From assembly GCF_001687105.1 (NCBI RefSeq), contig NZ_CP014595.1:682001-746000 (forward strand): 64,000 nt of DNA, read 5' to 3'. The notes beneath the pieces were generated by a model. It saw only the letters and a list, made by a program, of their open reading frames with translations. It searched no databases and had not been told where the DNA came from. This document shows positions 43,201 to 52,041 of the stretch, in pieces. Positions within the stretch are counted from its first letter, which is position 1, and every line of letters starts with the position of its first letter. Source of the DNA: Salipiger sp. CCB-MM3 (GTDB lineage Bacteria; Pseudomonadota; Alphaproteobacteria; Rhodobacterales; Rhodobacteraceae). Both the position numbers and the translations under genes were made by a program.

Positions 43201-45429
43201 TCAGGCGCTTTCCAGCCGTGCGAGCGCCACCAGCGCCTGACCCAATGCCAGCCCGCCGTCATTGGCCGGTGTCTTGCGGTGGATCAGCACCGGCACATCC
43301 CCCAGCGCGCGCACCGTCAGATCGAGCAGCAGCGCGTTCTGAAAGCATCCGCCCGACAGCGCCACAGCTGCCGCCTCGCCGCGGTCCACCAGCGCCCGCG
43401 CCGGGGCCGCAAAGGCCTCGGCCAAACCCGCGTGGAACCGCCGCGCCATGACGCCGGGATCCGCGCCCGCCGCCGCATCCTCCCGCCACGCGGCAAAAAG
43501 CGGTGCCGGGTCGATCACGCCCCCGTCCGAGGCAAAGGGATAGGCCCCGCACTCCGGCGCCGCTGCCGCCAGCGCCTCGAGCCGCATCGCCGCCTCGCCC
43601 TCGAAACTCTGCCCCTCGGCGCAAATCCCCAAGGCCGCCGCGAAAGCGTCAAACAGCCGCCCGGCGCTCGACGACAGCGGCGCGTTCACGCCGCGCTCGG
43701 CCATCTGCCGCAGCAGCGCCAGCGGCCGCCCCGGCAACAGGCATTCCGCCTCCGCCCCCAGCCCCGCCTGATCGAGCCGCATCACGAGGTTGCGCCAAGG
43801 CTCGCGGCTCGCCGCATCACCCCCCGGCAGCGGCGCGGGCCGCAGCCATCCACGCCGCTCGAAACCGTGATAATCGCCCAGCAAGAGCTCGCCGCCCCAG
43901 ACCGTGCCATCGCTGCCCAGCCCCAGCCCGTCGAGCACGATCCCCGCCACGCGCCCGCCCGCCAGCGGCCAGAGGTTTTCGCCCAGACAGGCGGCGAGAT
44001 GCGCGTGATGGTGCTGCACTTCGATCAGCGGCAGGCCGGTGGCGCGGGCGTGGAGGGAGGCGCGGAACTCGGGATGCAGGTCGCAGGCCGCCGCCTCGGG
44101 GCGGTGATCGAACAGCGCCGCATAATCCCGATCCGCCTGCAGAAACGCCTCCCATGTCAGCGCCTCGTCAAGCTCCCCTAGGTGATGCCCCAGCAGCGCA
44201 GCGCGGTTCTTCACAAGGCAGATCGCCGCCTTCATCTGCCCGCCATAGGCCACCACCTGCCGGTCCGCGAAGCCCTCGGGCAGCGGCAAAGTGCCCGGCA
44301 CCCGCCCGCGCGCCCGGCGCAGCACAATGGGCCCCTGCGGCGTGATCCGCTCGACACTGTCGTCGAGCCGCCGGGCGATCTGCCGGTCATGCATCACGAA
44401 GGCGTCGGCAAAGCTTGAGAGTTTCTCGCGCGCCTCAGCATTGCCGATGACCTGCGGCTCCCCCGAAAAATTGCCCGAGGTCATCACCAGCGGGCGGCCC
44501 ACCGCGGCGCAGAGCAGATGGTGCAGCGGCGTATAGGGCAGCATCCAGCCAAGCTGCGCCTGCCCCGGCGCCAACGCCTCGGGCAGGCTCTCCCCCAGCT
44601 TGGGCAGCAGCACAATCGGCGCGGCGGGATCTTGCAGCAGCGCCGCCTCCTCGGCGCTCGGGTGGGCGAACCGCTCCAGCACGTCGAGAGGCGCCATCAG
44701 CGCCAGCGGCTTGCCCGGACGCCGCTTGCGCCTCCGCAAGCGCGCCACCGCCTCCGCTTGCGTCGCATCGCAGCACAGATGAAAGCCGCCCAGCCCCTTC
44801 ACCGCAAGGATCTCTCCCGCCAGCAGCGCCTTTGCCGCCAGCGCGACCCCATCGCCCAAAACCTCCGCGCCGCCGCGCTCAATCGAGAGCCGCGGCCCGC
44901 AGGCCGGACAAGCGACGGGCTGGGCGTGAAAGCGGCGGTCGCCCGGGTCCTCATATTCCGCGCGGCAGGCGTCGCAGAGCGCAAAGCCCGCCATGGTGGT
45001 CTGCGCCCGATCATAGGGCAGCCCCTGCAGGATCGTGTAGCGCGGCCCGCAGTTGGTGCAATTGGTGAAGGCATAGCCCTGCCGCCGGCCCGTGCCAAAG
45101 ATCTCCGCCACGCAGTCTTTGCAGGTCGCGGCATCCGGCGCCACCCGCGTCTCGGCCCCCGCCGCCCCCGAGGCAGCGATGACAAAGCCCTCCGCGCGCC
45201 CGGACCAGTCAGAGACCTCGATCGTATCCACCCGCGCCAGAGGCGGCGCCTCATCGCGCAGCGCGGCCATGAAGCGCTCGAGATCGCCGCCGCAGGCCAG
45301 CACCAGCACGCCCTCGGCATCGTTGGACACTTCGCCCGAAACGCCAAAGCGCCGCGCCAGCGCCCAGACGAAGGGCCGGAACCCCACCCCCTGCACCTGC
45401 CCGCGGACCCGAATGCGCCGCCCGCTCAT
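43201..45429 (-). CDS. hypF: Carbamoyltransferase HypF
   Basis: 742 residues, the usual length. Domains in order: acylphosphatase (RGQVQGVGFRPFVWALARRF, about 9-28), two zinc fingers (CKDC, NCTNCGPRYT; CDACRAEY, CPACGPR), a YrdC-like domain (ILAVKGLGGFHLCCDA) and a Kae1-like carbamoyltransferase domain with IEVQHHHAHLAACLGE and a C-terminal SGGCFQN. It makes the carbamoyl-adenylate used by HypE for the CN ligands. Its start codon lies 3 bases from an interspersed repeat whose purine end AGAGGAA provides the ribosome binding site. Confidence 0.95.
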   Translation of the reverse strand: MSGRRIRVRGQVQGVGFRPFVWALARRFGVSGEVSNDAEGVLVLACGGDLERFMAALRDEAPPLARVDTIEVSDWSGRAEGFVIAASGAAGAETRVAPDAATCKDCVAEIFGTGRRQGYAFTNCTNCGPRYTILQGLPYDRAQTTMAGFALCDACRAEYEDPGDRRFHAQPVACPACGPRLSIERGGAEVLGDGVALAAKALLAGEILAVKGLGGFHLCCDATQAEAVARLRRRKRRPGKPLALMAPLDVLERFAHPSAEEAALLQDPAAPIVLLPKLGESLPEALAPGQAQLGWMLPYTPLHHLLCAAVGRPLVMTSGNFSGEPQVIGNAEAREKLSSFADAFVMHDRQIARRLDDSVERITPQGPIVLRRARGRVPGTLPLPEGFADRQVVAYGGQMKAAICLVKNRAALLGHHLGELDEALTWEAFLQADRDYAALFDHRPEAAACDLHPEFRASLHARATGLPLIEVQHHHAHLAACLGENLWPLAGGRVAGIVLDGLGLGSDGTVWGGELLLGDYHGFERRGWLRPAPLPGGDAASREPWRNLVMRLDQAGLGAEAECLLPGRPLALLRQMAERGVNAPLSSSAGRLFDAFAAALGICAEGQSFEGEAAMRLEALAAAAPECGAYPFASDGGVIDPAPLFAAWREDAAAGADPGVMARRFHAGLAEAFAAPARALVDRGEAAAVALSGGCFQNALLLDLTVRALGDVPVLIHRKTPANDGGLALGQALVALARLESA

Positions 45430-45431
45430 GT

Positions 45432-45456
45432 CTTCCTCTTGGCAAAAATATCCCGG
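45432..45456 (-). repeat. Interspersed ATATTTTTGCCAAGAGGAA repeat at the hypF start
   Basis: On the minus strand this reads CCCGGGATATTTTTGCCA followed by AGAGGAA. It is a diverged member of the GTATTTTTGGAAAGATGAA class, again preceded by a GC-rich self-complementary stretch (45457-45496). It fills part of the hupV-hypF gap and supplies the hypF ribosome binding site. Confidence 0.55.
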
Positions 45457-45517
45457 GGGGTGCGGCGCGCAGGCGCCGCAGGGGGCAGCGCCCCCAAAAC
45501 CCTCACCCCGCCGGACC

Positions 45518-46960
45518 TCAATGCACCGTGCAGACCATGCATGGATCGAAACTCCGCACCACATGCTGCACCGACACCGGCGTGTCCTCCGCCTCGCCCA
45601 CCGGGCAGCCGACCAGCGCCGCCTCCACCGGCCCCGCCGCGCCGCCCGCGTCGCGCGGCGAGAAGTTCCATGTGGTCGGCGCGACGATCTGATAGCTGGC
45701 GATCTTGCCACCCTCAATCCGCAGCCAATGGCCCAGCGTGCCGCGCGCCGCCTCGACCAGCCCGACACCCGTGCCTGTACCTGAGCCCGCCTCGGGCAGC
45801 GTCCATGCGCCCATGAAACACGCCGCGGGGTCGAGCCGAGCCGCCCAATCCTCAAGCCAGATCTGCAACCGCGCGATCTCCAGCAGCCGCCCGGTGATGC
45901 GCGCCCGCACGCCGCCCTCGGCGGCCAGCGCCTGCGCCAGTGGATGGCCGTCCACCGCCTGCCGTGCCAGCGCGCCCACTTCCACCGGCTGCCCACCGAG
46001 GCGCGGCGCCTTGCACCAGCTGTAGGCCTCCTCGCGCATCTCTTCGTCGGGGGCGGTGACGCCTTGCGCCGGATGCGCCGCACCGCCCAGCATCCACGCG
46101 TGGCTGACATCCTCGACGATCTGCGCCGGATCGAACGCCGTGACCGCGCCGCCTTGCCAGACCCCGGCGCGGCTCACCCGGCCCGAAGGCATCGGATAGG
46201 CCCCTGCCGACAGATAGCGCCCCGGCCCGCGCCCAAGGCTGGCCAGATCGAGATCGCCTGCGATCTCGAGGAACAGCCCCGCATCGCCCGTGCTCCAGAC
46301 GTCGAGATCGCGCAGCGAGGACAGGCCAACGAAGGCCTCCAGCGGCGCGCCAAAGAGGCTGGTCTCAAGAAACCGCCGGAACGCCCGCAGCAGCGTCTGG
46401 ATGCGCACCTTGTCGCGCGCATCCGGCGCGCGGGTGACACCGCCGGGCTGGATCGCCAGCGTGTGCGGCCACTTGCCGCCCAGCATCCCGACGATGTGCA
46501 AAAGCCGCGCCCGCGCCTCCACCATGGTTTTGGCCGCCGAGCCCTCCATGGCCGTAAAGCGCTGCAGCGCGCGCTGGTGCCACGCGCGGCCCGCATAGGA
46601 CGGGCGGCAGAAGTCGGGCATGAAGAAGAGATGAAAATGCGTCACATGGTCGGCCATATTCTCGACCCCATGCAGGATCGAGGCGGCCAGCGCCCCCTGC
46701 TCGGGCATCTCGGCGCGTCCCGCATCCGCCAGCGCAAAGGCCGCCGCCGCCGACTGGCTGATCGAGCAGATGCCGCAGATGCGCGGCGTCAGGGTCAGCG
46801 CGTCGCGCGGGTCCTTGCCGGGCAGCATCATCTCGAAGCCGCGAAACAGCGGCGAGTTGGCATAGGCCGCGCGCACTGCCCCGCCCTCGATGTCGAGCCG
46901 TATCTCCAGATCGCCCTCGACCCGGTTGAACGGGCCGACCAGAAGCTGTCGTTCACTCAT
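45518..46960 (-). CDS. hupV: H2-sensing regulatory hydrogenase large subunit HupV (HoxC)
   Basis: 480 residues. Ni-Fe ligands Cys62 and Cys65 (RICGICSIS) and Cys474 and Cys477 (DPCMVCTVH). The protein ends exactly at this His, with no cleavable tail, which is the defining feature of regulatory (group 2b) hydrogenases. It is shorter than HupL. With HupU it senses H2 in the cytoplasm and signals to HupT. It lies 20 bases after hupU. Confidence 0.95.
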   Translation of the reverse strand: MSERQLLVGPFNRVEGDLEIRLDIEGGAVRAAYANSPLFRGFEMMLPGKDPRDALTLTPRICGICSISQSAAAAFALADAGRAEMPEQGALAASILHGVENMADHVTHFHLFFMPDFCRPSYAGRAWHQRALQRFTAMEGSAAKTMVEARARLLHIVGMLGGKWPHTLAIQPGGVTRAPDARDKVRIQTLLRAFRRFLETSLFGAPLEAFVGLSSLRDLDVWSTGDAGLFLEIAGDLDLASLGRGPGRYLSAGAYPMPSGRVSRAGVWQGGAVTAFDPAQIVEDVSHAWMLGGAAHPAQGVTAPDEEMREEAYSWCKAPRLGGQPVEVGALARQAVDGHPLAQALAAEGGVRARITGRLLEIARLQIWLEDWAARLDPAACFMGAWTLPEAGSGTGTGVGLVEAARGTLGHWLRIEGGKIASYQIVAPTTWNFSPRDAGGAAGPVEAALVGCPVGEAEDTPVSVQHVVRSFDPCMVCTVH

Positions 46961-46980
46961 CTCTCACTCACCCGCGGCAC

Positions 46981-47973
46981 TTACTTGCGTTTCACCCGCA
47001 GCGTCGGCGCCACGCGGATGCGGTCGGAATGGGCGTTCACGTCGATCCGCTTGGGGGTGGCCGCCTTGCTCAGCGAGGCCAGCGCCATGAACCACGCCTT
47101 GGGCATGTCCGAGGGCAGCCCCACCGGGATCCCGGCGATGGTCGGCGTCTCGGTGAACGGATGGTTCGGCTCTTCGAACTCGGGGCTGGTGCAGGCGATG
47201 CAGGGATAGCCACCACGGGTGCACGACCCCTCGCCATTCCACGGGCGGATGTTGCAATCGCCCACCGCCTGCGTGCCGACGCAGCCCAGATGCTCCATCA
47301 TGCAGCCCATCTCGGACAGGCTGCGGGCGCTAGCCTTATACTCATAGAACTCGTTCTTGGTGCAGCCGTGGTGCACCAGATGATCGGCGTAGAAGCGCGG
47401 GCGGCGGAACGGGTCGAGATCACCCTCACTCATCGCCTCCCCGGCGAGCAGCAGCAGCGTCTCGGTGACCCATGCCGGATGCGTCGGGCAGCCCGCCACA
47501 TTGATCACCGGCAGGCCCGAGGCCGAGCGGAACGCTCCGGGCAGCGCCCCGCCTTCGAGCGTGCCATCCCATTGCAGGCCAAGCGCGCCCGCCGGGTTGC
47601 CGCCCGCCGCGGTGATCCCGCCGAAGGCCGCGCAGCTGCCCACCGCCACCACATGCCGCGCCTTGGGCGCCAGCGACTGCACCCAGTCGAGCATCGAGCG
47701 CCCAGTGCCTGCGAGCATGTGGTATTTGCCGGTGCCGCGCGGGCCGGTGACGATCGAGCCCTCGACGCAGAGCACGTCGAGCGGGGTCTCTCCGGCCTCG
47801 ACGCTTTCAAGGATGCGCCGCGCCTCGGCGCCGGTTTCCAGCGAGAAGGACGGGTGCCACAGAAAGCGGATGCCCGCGTCGCCCAGCGTGTCAAAGACAT
47901 TGGGGTTCTCGGCGCAGAGCAGCGACATGGTGCAGCCGCCGCAGCCCGCCGATTGCAGCCAGAGCACGTTCAT
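46981..47973 (-). CDS. hupU: H2-sensing regulatory hydrogenase small subunit HupU (HoxB)
   Basis: 330 residues with no Tat signal: it begins MNVLWLQSAGCGGCTMSLL, so the sensor stays in the cytoplasm. Cluster ligands are in VGSCAAFGG, NVAGCPTHP, HHGCTKNEFY, MMEHLGCVG, GSCTRGGYPCIACTSPEF. It overlaps the hupT stop by 4 bases. The missing signal and the HupV partner separate it from HupS. Confidence 0.95.
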   Translation of the reverse strand: MNVLWLQSAGCGGCTMSLLCAENPNVFDTLGDAGIRFLWHPSFSLETGAEARRILESVEAGETPLDVLCVEGSIVTGPRGTGKYHMLAGTGRSMLDWVQSLAPKARHVVAVGSCAAFGGITAAGGNPAGALGLQWDGTLEGGALPGAFRSASGLPVINVAGCPTHPAWVTETLLLLAGEAMSEGDLDPFRRPRFYADHLVHHGCTKNEFYEYKASARSLSEMGCMMEHLGCVGTQAVGDCNIRPWNGEGSCTRGGYPCIACTSPEFEEPNHPFTETPTIAGIPVGLPSDMPKAWFMALASLSKAATPKRIDVNAHSDRIRVAPTLRVKRK

Positions 47974-49325
47974 TGCGGGGGCTCCCTCTTGTCTGCTGGC
48001 CTCTCTGCTGGCCCCTCCGCAGGCGCGTCCAGCGGCAGCTCCAGCCGGAACGAGCTGCCCGGCCCGTCCTCCAGCACCAGCCGCCCGCCGTGCTCCTGCG
48101 CGATCTTGGCGCTGATGGCGAGGCCGAGGCCGGTGCCCTGCCCCACGGGCTTGGTGGTGAAGAACGGATCAAAGATCGCCGCCCGCACCTCCTGCGGCAC
48201 ACCGGGGCCATTGTCGGACAGGGTGAGCAGCGCCCTGCCACCCTCGGTCGCGACGCGCATCACCAGTTCCGGCGCCGCATGGCCTTTCAAAGCGTCCATG
48301 GCGTTCTGCACGAGGTTCATGACGATCTGCTGCACATGACCGGGGGCGCCCCAGATCTCCAGATGCTCGGGCCCCTCGTAGCGCACGGCGATGCCGCTTT
48401 TCGAACCGCGCTCGACCCAGCGCGCGGCGACCTTGGCGGTCTCCACCAGATCAAAGCGCACACGCTCGCCCGAGCCATCCGCCGACAGCCGCCGCAGATC
48501 GGCGACGATGTCGCGCACCCGCTCGGCGCCTTCGCGGGCACCATGGATCGCCTCGCGCAGATTGCGCAGGTCGCGCTCCAGCTTCAGGTCTTCGCGCAGC
48601 GCCACAAGCTCTTCGCGCGTGGCCCCGGCCTGCACCCGCTCGAAATAGGTCTCAAAGCGAGTGACATATTTCTGCAGCGCATGGGTCGAGGCGTAGACAA
48701 AGCTGATCGGGTTGTTGAGTTCATGCGCCACCCCCGCCAGCAGACGGCCCAGCGTCGCCAGCTTTTCGTTGCGCACCAGCTGGCCCTGCGCTTCCTTGAG
48801 TTGCCGGTGCGAGCGTTCAAGCTCCGCATAAGCGCGGCGCAGCTCACCCAATGGCCGCCCGGTGAGCACCGCACCCACATAGCGCCCCCGATCCGACAGC
48901 CGCGCCGACAGCGCGATGTCGAAGGGCTGCGCGCCCGAGGGCGAGACCAGATCGGCCTCGAAAGACGCGGTCTCACGCGAGAGCCGCAGATCGGCCAGCG
49001 CGCCTTCGATCCGCGCCGCGCCCTCGGCGGTGAAAAGCTCGGCCACACGCCGCCCCGCCAGTGCGCCGGGCTCTGCCTCGGCAGCGCGCATGAGCGAGGC
49101 GCTGACCTCTTCGATCACCCCGTCGCGGCCGACCACCGCCATGATGTCGCTGACCGAGCCCAGCACCGAGCCGATGAAGCGCCGCGCCTCGTGCAGCGCT
49201 TCGTTCTGGCGCTCGAGCCGTTCCTGATATTCCACCAATTCGGCATAGGTCCGGTCGACCGCCGAGAGCACATCGCCCCAGCTGTCCTCGGTAAATCCGC
49301 CGCTTGTGGTATGGCTCTGGCCCAT
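47970..49325 (-). CDS. hupT: Histidine kinase HupT controlling hydrogenase expression
   Basis: 451 residues from an ATG preceded by AGGAGG. No membrane segment, so a soluble sensor kinase. A PAS domain lies at about 45-150 (SVSDIMAVVGRDGVIEEVSA), a coiled linker precedes the H-box with His201 (LLAGVAHELNNPISFVYAS), and the ATPase domain has NLVQNAMDAL, LSDNGPGVP and GTGLGLAISAKIA. In Rhodobacter, HupT phosphorylates HupR without H2 and so shuts hydrogenase genes off; HupUV bound to H2 prevents this. Confidence 0.94.
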   Translation of the reverse strand: MGQSHTTSGGFTEDSWGDVLSAVDRTYAELVEYQERLERQNEALHEARRFIGSVLGSVSDIMAVVGRDGVIEEVSASLMRAAEAEPGALAGRRVAELFTAEGAARIEGALADLRLSRETASFEADLVSPSGAQPFDIALSARLSDRGRYVGAVLTGRPLGELRRAYAELERSHRQLKEAQGQLVRNEKLATLGRLLAGVAHELNNPISFVYASTHALQKYVTRFETYFERVQAGATREELVALREDLKLERDLRNLREAIHGAREGAERVRDIVADLRRLSADGSGERVRFDLVETAKVAARWVERGSKSGIAVRYEGPEHLEIWGAPGHVQQIVMNLVQNAMDALKGHAAPELVMRVATEGGRALLTLSDNGPGVPQEVRAAIFDPFFTTKPVGQGTGLGLAISAKIAQEHGGRLVLEDGPGSSFRLELPLDAPAEGPAERPADKREPPQ

Positions 49326-49428
49326 GGCGCCTCCTGACCTGACGATAGGGCCGGGTATCGGCGGCGGCAAGGGGCGCGCCGATCCCGGGGCGCGCGGCGG
49401 GTGGAGAGTGCGGGACCGCCTCCGGCGG

Positions 49429-49450
49429 GCGTATTTTCAAAGAGAAGAAG
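49429..49450 (+). repeat. Interspersed repeat GCGTATTTTCAAAGAGAAGAAG-type copy
   Basis: A 22-base copy of the family consensus GCGTATTT..AAAGAGAAGAAG, flanked by GC-rich DNA. It lies between the malonyl-CoA decarboxylase stop and hupT, 16 bases from the former, so it would be in the 3' end of that mRNA. Confidence 0.65.
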
Positions 49451-49466
49451 CGGGCGGCGGCGCGCC

Positions 49467-50711
49467 TCAGGCCTGCGCCTTCTCGCGTCCTGCCGAGAGC
49501 GATTTCACCGCCGAGGAGGCGATCACCTCGCCGGTGGCGGCAAAACGGTCGTGGTAGGTCTCGACCTTCGGCAGATCGTAGAGATAGTTGACCATCGCCC
49601 CGCCGGACTGGCGCTGACCGTTCTCGGACGTGTCTGCCCCGGCATGCACCGCATGCACCATGGCGCCATTGCCGAGGTGAAACCGCGCCACCGGATCGCG
49701 CGGCCGCCCGTCGCCGCGTTTGGCGGTCAGCAGGTAATGCGCGGCCAGCTGGCTCATCCGTTTGGCGTCCTGCGGATCGAAGGCGGTGCCCTGCTCGTCG
49801 AGCCAGGCCACCAGCCCCGGGATCGGCGAGAGCGTGACGAAGGTCTTCAGCCCCGGCAGCGCGCTGGAGAGATCCGAGGCCACCTGCTTGATCAGCGAAT
49901 TGCCAAAGGAGATGCCCGCCAGACCCGGCTGGCAATTGGAGATCGAGTAGAACACGGCGGTGTCGGCGCTGGCCGCCTCCATAGGTTCGCGGTCCTCGCT
50001 GAGCAGCGCCTGCACCGAGCCGGGCACGCCGCGGGTCAGCGCCACCTCGACGAAGATCAGCGGCTCGTCGGGCATCGCCGGGTGGAAGAAGGCAAAGCAG
50101 CGCCGGTCCGGCGGCGCGAGGCGGCGGCGCAGATCGTCCCAGCTGTGGATCGCATGCACCGCCTCATAGGCGATGATCTTTTCCAACACATGCGCCGGGC
50201 TTTCCCAGCTGATCGGCCGCAGCACCAGAAAGCCGCGATTGAACCAGCTTTTGAACAGATGGCGGAAATCCTCGTCGAGCGCCTGCAATTCGGGCTCGTC
50301 GCGGCTGCGCCGCAGCAGGTCCGAGCGCATCCGCACCAGCCGCTCGGTCGCCCCGGGCACCATGTTGAGGCGGCGCAGAAGCTCGGCCCGCGGCGGCTCG
50401 GCAGCCCCCATGAACGCGCGGTAGCTGCCGCCCGAGGGCGCGGCCTCATAGGCGTCGAGCGCGCTGCGCAGGGCGGCGGCGTCGATGTTGAGCGCCGCCA
50501 GCCCGCGGAAGGCTTCGAGCTTTTCCGGCCCCGACATGCTGTCGTAGCGCTGCAGCACCTGCCGGGCGAGCGCGGTCACCACGCCCTCGCTGCGCGCCTC
50601 CAGCAGGTCCGAGACAAGCGTCGGCAACGGGCGCGGATCGCGGCGCAGGCGCGGCGCGGCGCCCATCCGGCGCTCGAAGATCGTGGTCAGCAGATCGGCA
50701 AAGAGACTCAT
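49467..50711 (-). CDS. Malonyl-CoA decarboxylase
   Basis: 414 residues from an ATG preceded by AGGAGC. An N-terminal helical domain (about 1-130) precedes the GNAT-like catalytic domain. Family hallmarks are ISWESPAHVLEKIIAYEAVH, VFYSISNCQPGLAGISFGN and FVTLSPIPGLVAWL. The catalytic His is in VARFHLGNGA and a Ser in YSISNCQ. It converts malonyl-CoA to acetyl-CoA and CO2. No malonyl-CoA synthetase gene is next to it. It is divergent from the nucleobase importer operon. Confidence 0.92.
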   Translation of the reverse strand: MSLFADLLTTIFERRMGAAPRLRRDPRPLPTLVSDLLEARSEGVVTALARQVLQRYDSMSGPEKLEAFRGLAALNIDAAALRSALDAYEAAPSGGSYRAFMGAAEPPRAELLRRLNMVPGATERLVRMRSDLLRRSRDEPELQALDEDFRHLFKSWFNRGFLVLRPISWESPAHVLEKIIAYEAVHAIHSWDDLRRRLAPPDRRCFAFFHPAMPDEPLIFVEVALTRGVPGSVQALLSEDREPMEAASADTAVFYSISNCQPGLAGISFGNSLIKQVASDLSSALPGLKTFVTLSPIPGLVAWLDEQGTAFDPQDAKRMSQLAAHYLLTAKRGDGRPRDPVARFHLGNGAMVHAVHAGADTSENGQRQSGGAMVNYLYDLPKVETYHDRFAATGEVIASSAVKSLSAGREKAQA

Positions 50712-51015
50712 GGCAGGCTCCTGCGGTTCTCTATCAGCGGTGCGTGCCCCCCGGCCCTGCCAAGGGTGCGCAGCGCCGCGCCGCAAGGCAAGCCTGTTCG
50801 CGCCAACGCCCCGCACACGCGGCACTCCGCCGCGCCGCACCCGCCGTTGCTGCCCGGCGCCGCTTTGCCCAATTCCTAGGCAGCGCGCCGCCTCCGGGCC
50901 ATCCGGCGGGCGAATAGTGCAAGCTGGCGCCCGCCCACCGATTGCCCGAATCGGCGCATTCCTTACCGGTTGGTAAAAAAACCAAACAATGCACAGGGAT
51001 GGATAAGGACCGAAG
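50712..51015. promoter_or_regulatory. Divergent promoter region with overlapping inverted repeats
   Basis: 304 bases between the malonyl-CoA decarboxylase and importer genes. The clearest structure is TTGGT (50970-50974), six A's, then ACCAA (50981-50985). TTACC (50963-50967) and GGTAA partly overlap it as a second inverted pair. TTGGT..ACCAA-type sites resemble GntR-family operators. It lies about 30 bases before the importer start, which itself has AAGGA as ribosome binding site. The remainder shows nothing clear. Confidence 0.5.
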
Positions 51016-52041
51016 ATGAAATTCACCAACACCTACGGGCAGATGACCCGCAGACAGATGCTGCTCAGCACCGGCGGGCTCGCCGCCCTCGCCAGCACCG
51101 GCCTCGCTGGCAAGCTGATGGCGCAGGAGCCGATCAGCGTTGCGGGCATCTACACGGTGCCGGTCGAGCAGCAATGGGTGAGCCGCATCCATGTCGCCGC
51201 TGAGGCCGCCAAGGAGGCCGGGCTGATCAGCTACAGCTTCTCGGAGAACACCGCCAACACCGATTATCCGCGCGTCATGCGCGAATATGCCGAGAGCGGC
51301 GCGCAGCTGATCATCGGCGAGATCTTCGGCGTCGAGCAGGAGGCCCGCGAGGTGGTGCTCGACTATCCCGAGACCGCCTTCCTCATGGGTTCGAGCTTCA
51401 TGCCCGACGAGGATTATCCGAACCTCGGGGTTTTCGACAATTACATCCAAGACGCCTCGTACCTCTCGGGCATCATCGCCGGCGCGATGAGCGAGAGCGG
51501 CAATATCGGCATGGTCGGCGGCTTCCCGATCCCCGAGGTGAACCGGCTGATGCATGCCTTCATGGCGGGCGTGAAGGAAGTGAAGCCCGAGGCCACCTTC
51601 CAGGTCAGCTTCATCGGCTCGTGGTTCGATCCGCCCAAGGCCAAGGAGACGGCCTTTGCGATGATCGAAAGCGGCGCTGACATGCTCTATGCCGAGCGCT
51701 TCGGCGTCTCGGACGCGGCGCAGGAGAAGGGCGTTCTGGCGATCGGCAACGTCATCGACACGCAGGCCGACTACCCCGAGACCGTGGTCGCCTCGGCGCT
51801 CTGGGACTTCGGCCCGACGCTGGCGGCGGCACTGGCCAAGGTCGGCGACGGCAGCTTCTCGGCAGAGAACTACGGCATCTACAGCTTCATGAAGGAAGGC
51901 GGCTGCTCGCTGGCCCCGCTCGGCACCTTCGAGGGCAACGTCCCGCAAGAGGCGCTCGATCTGGTGGCCGAGAAGGAAGCGGCGATCAAGGACGGGTCCT
52001 TCACCGTAGAGATCAACGACGAAGAGCCGACCTCCTCCTGA
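51016..52041 (+). CDS. BMP-family ABC substrate-binding protein
   Basis: 341 residues. The N-terminus carries a twin-arginine-like signal (MTRRQMLLSTGGLAALASTG, about 10-29, then AGKLMAQ). The mature part matches the BmpA/PnrA family of purine/pyrimidine nucleoside or base binders: VAGIYTVPVEQQWVSRIHVA, DYPETAFLMGSSFMP, SYLSGIIAGAMSESGNIGMV. It supplies ligand to the importer encoded by the next three genes. The cytosine-deaminase-like enzyme in the operon suggests a base ligand. Confidence 0.9.
   Translation: MKFTNTYGQMTRRQMLLSTGGLAALASTGLAGKLMAQEPISVAGIYTVPVEQQWVSRIHVAAEAAKEAGLISYSFSENTANTDYPRVMREYAESGAQLIIGEIFGVEQEAREVVLDYPETAFLMGSSFMPDEDYPNLGVFDNYIQDASYLSGIIAGAMSESGNIGMVGGFPIPEVNRLMHAFMAGVKEVKPEATFQVSFIGSWFDPPKAKETAFAMIESGADMLYAERFGVSDAAQEKGVLAIGNVIDTQADYPETVVASALWDFGPTLAAALAKVGDGSFSAENYGIYSFMKEGGCSLAPLGTFEGNVPQEALDLVAEKEAAIKDGSFTVEINDEEPTSS

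Noticed and set aside
43201..46110. A 969-residue HypF with a long N-terminal extension
   Set aside because: The extra part lies antiparallel or out of frame over hupV and is low-complexity. HypF starts at 45429 with MSGRRIRVRGQVQGVGFRP and a ribosome binding site.
45518..46960. HupV read as a truncated or damaged HupL because it lacks the C-terminal tail
   Set aside because: Ending at DPCMVCTVH is the normal form of H2-sensing large subunits, and the partner HupU and kinase HupT are adjacent.
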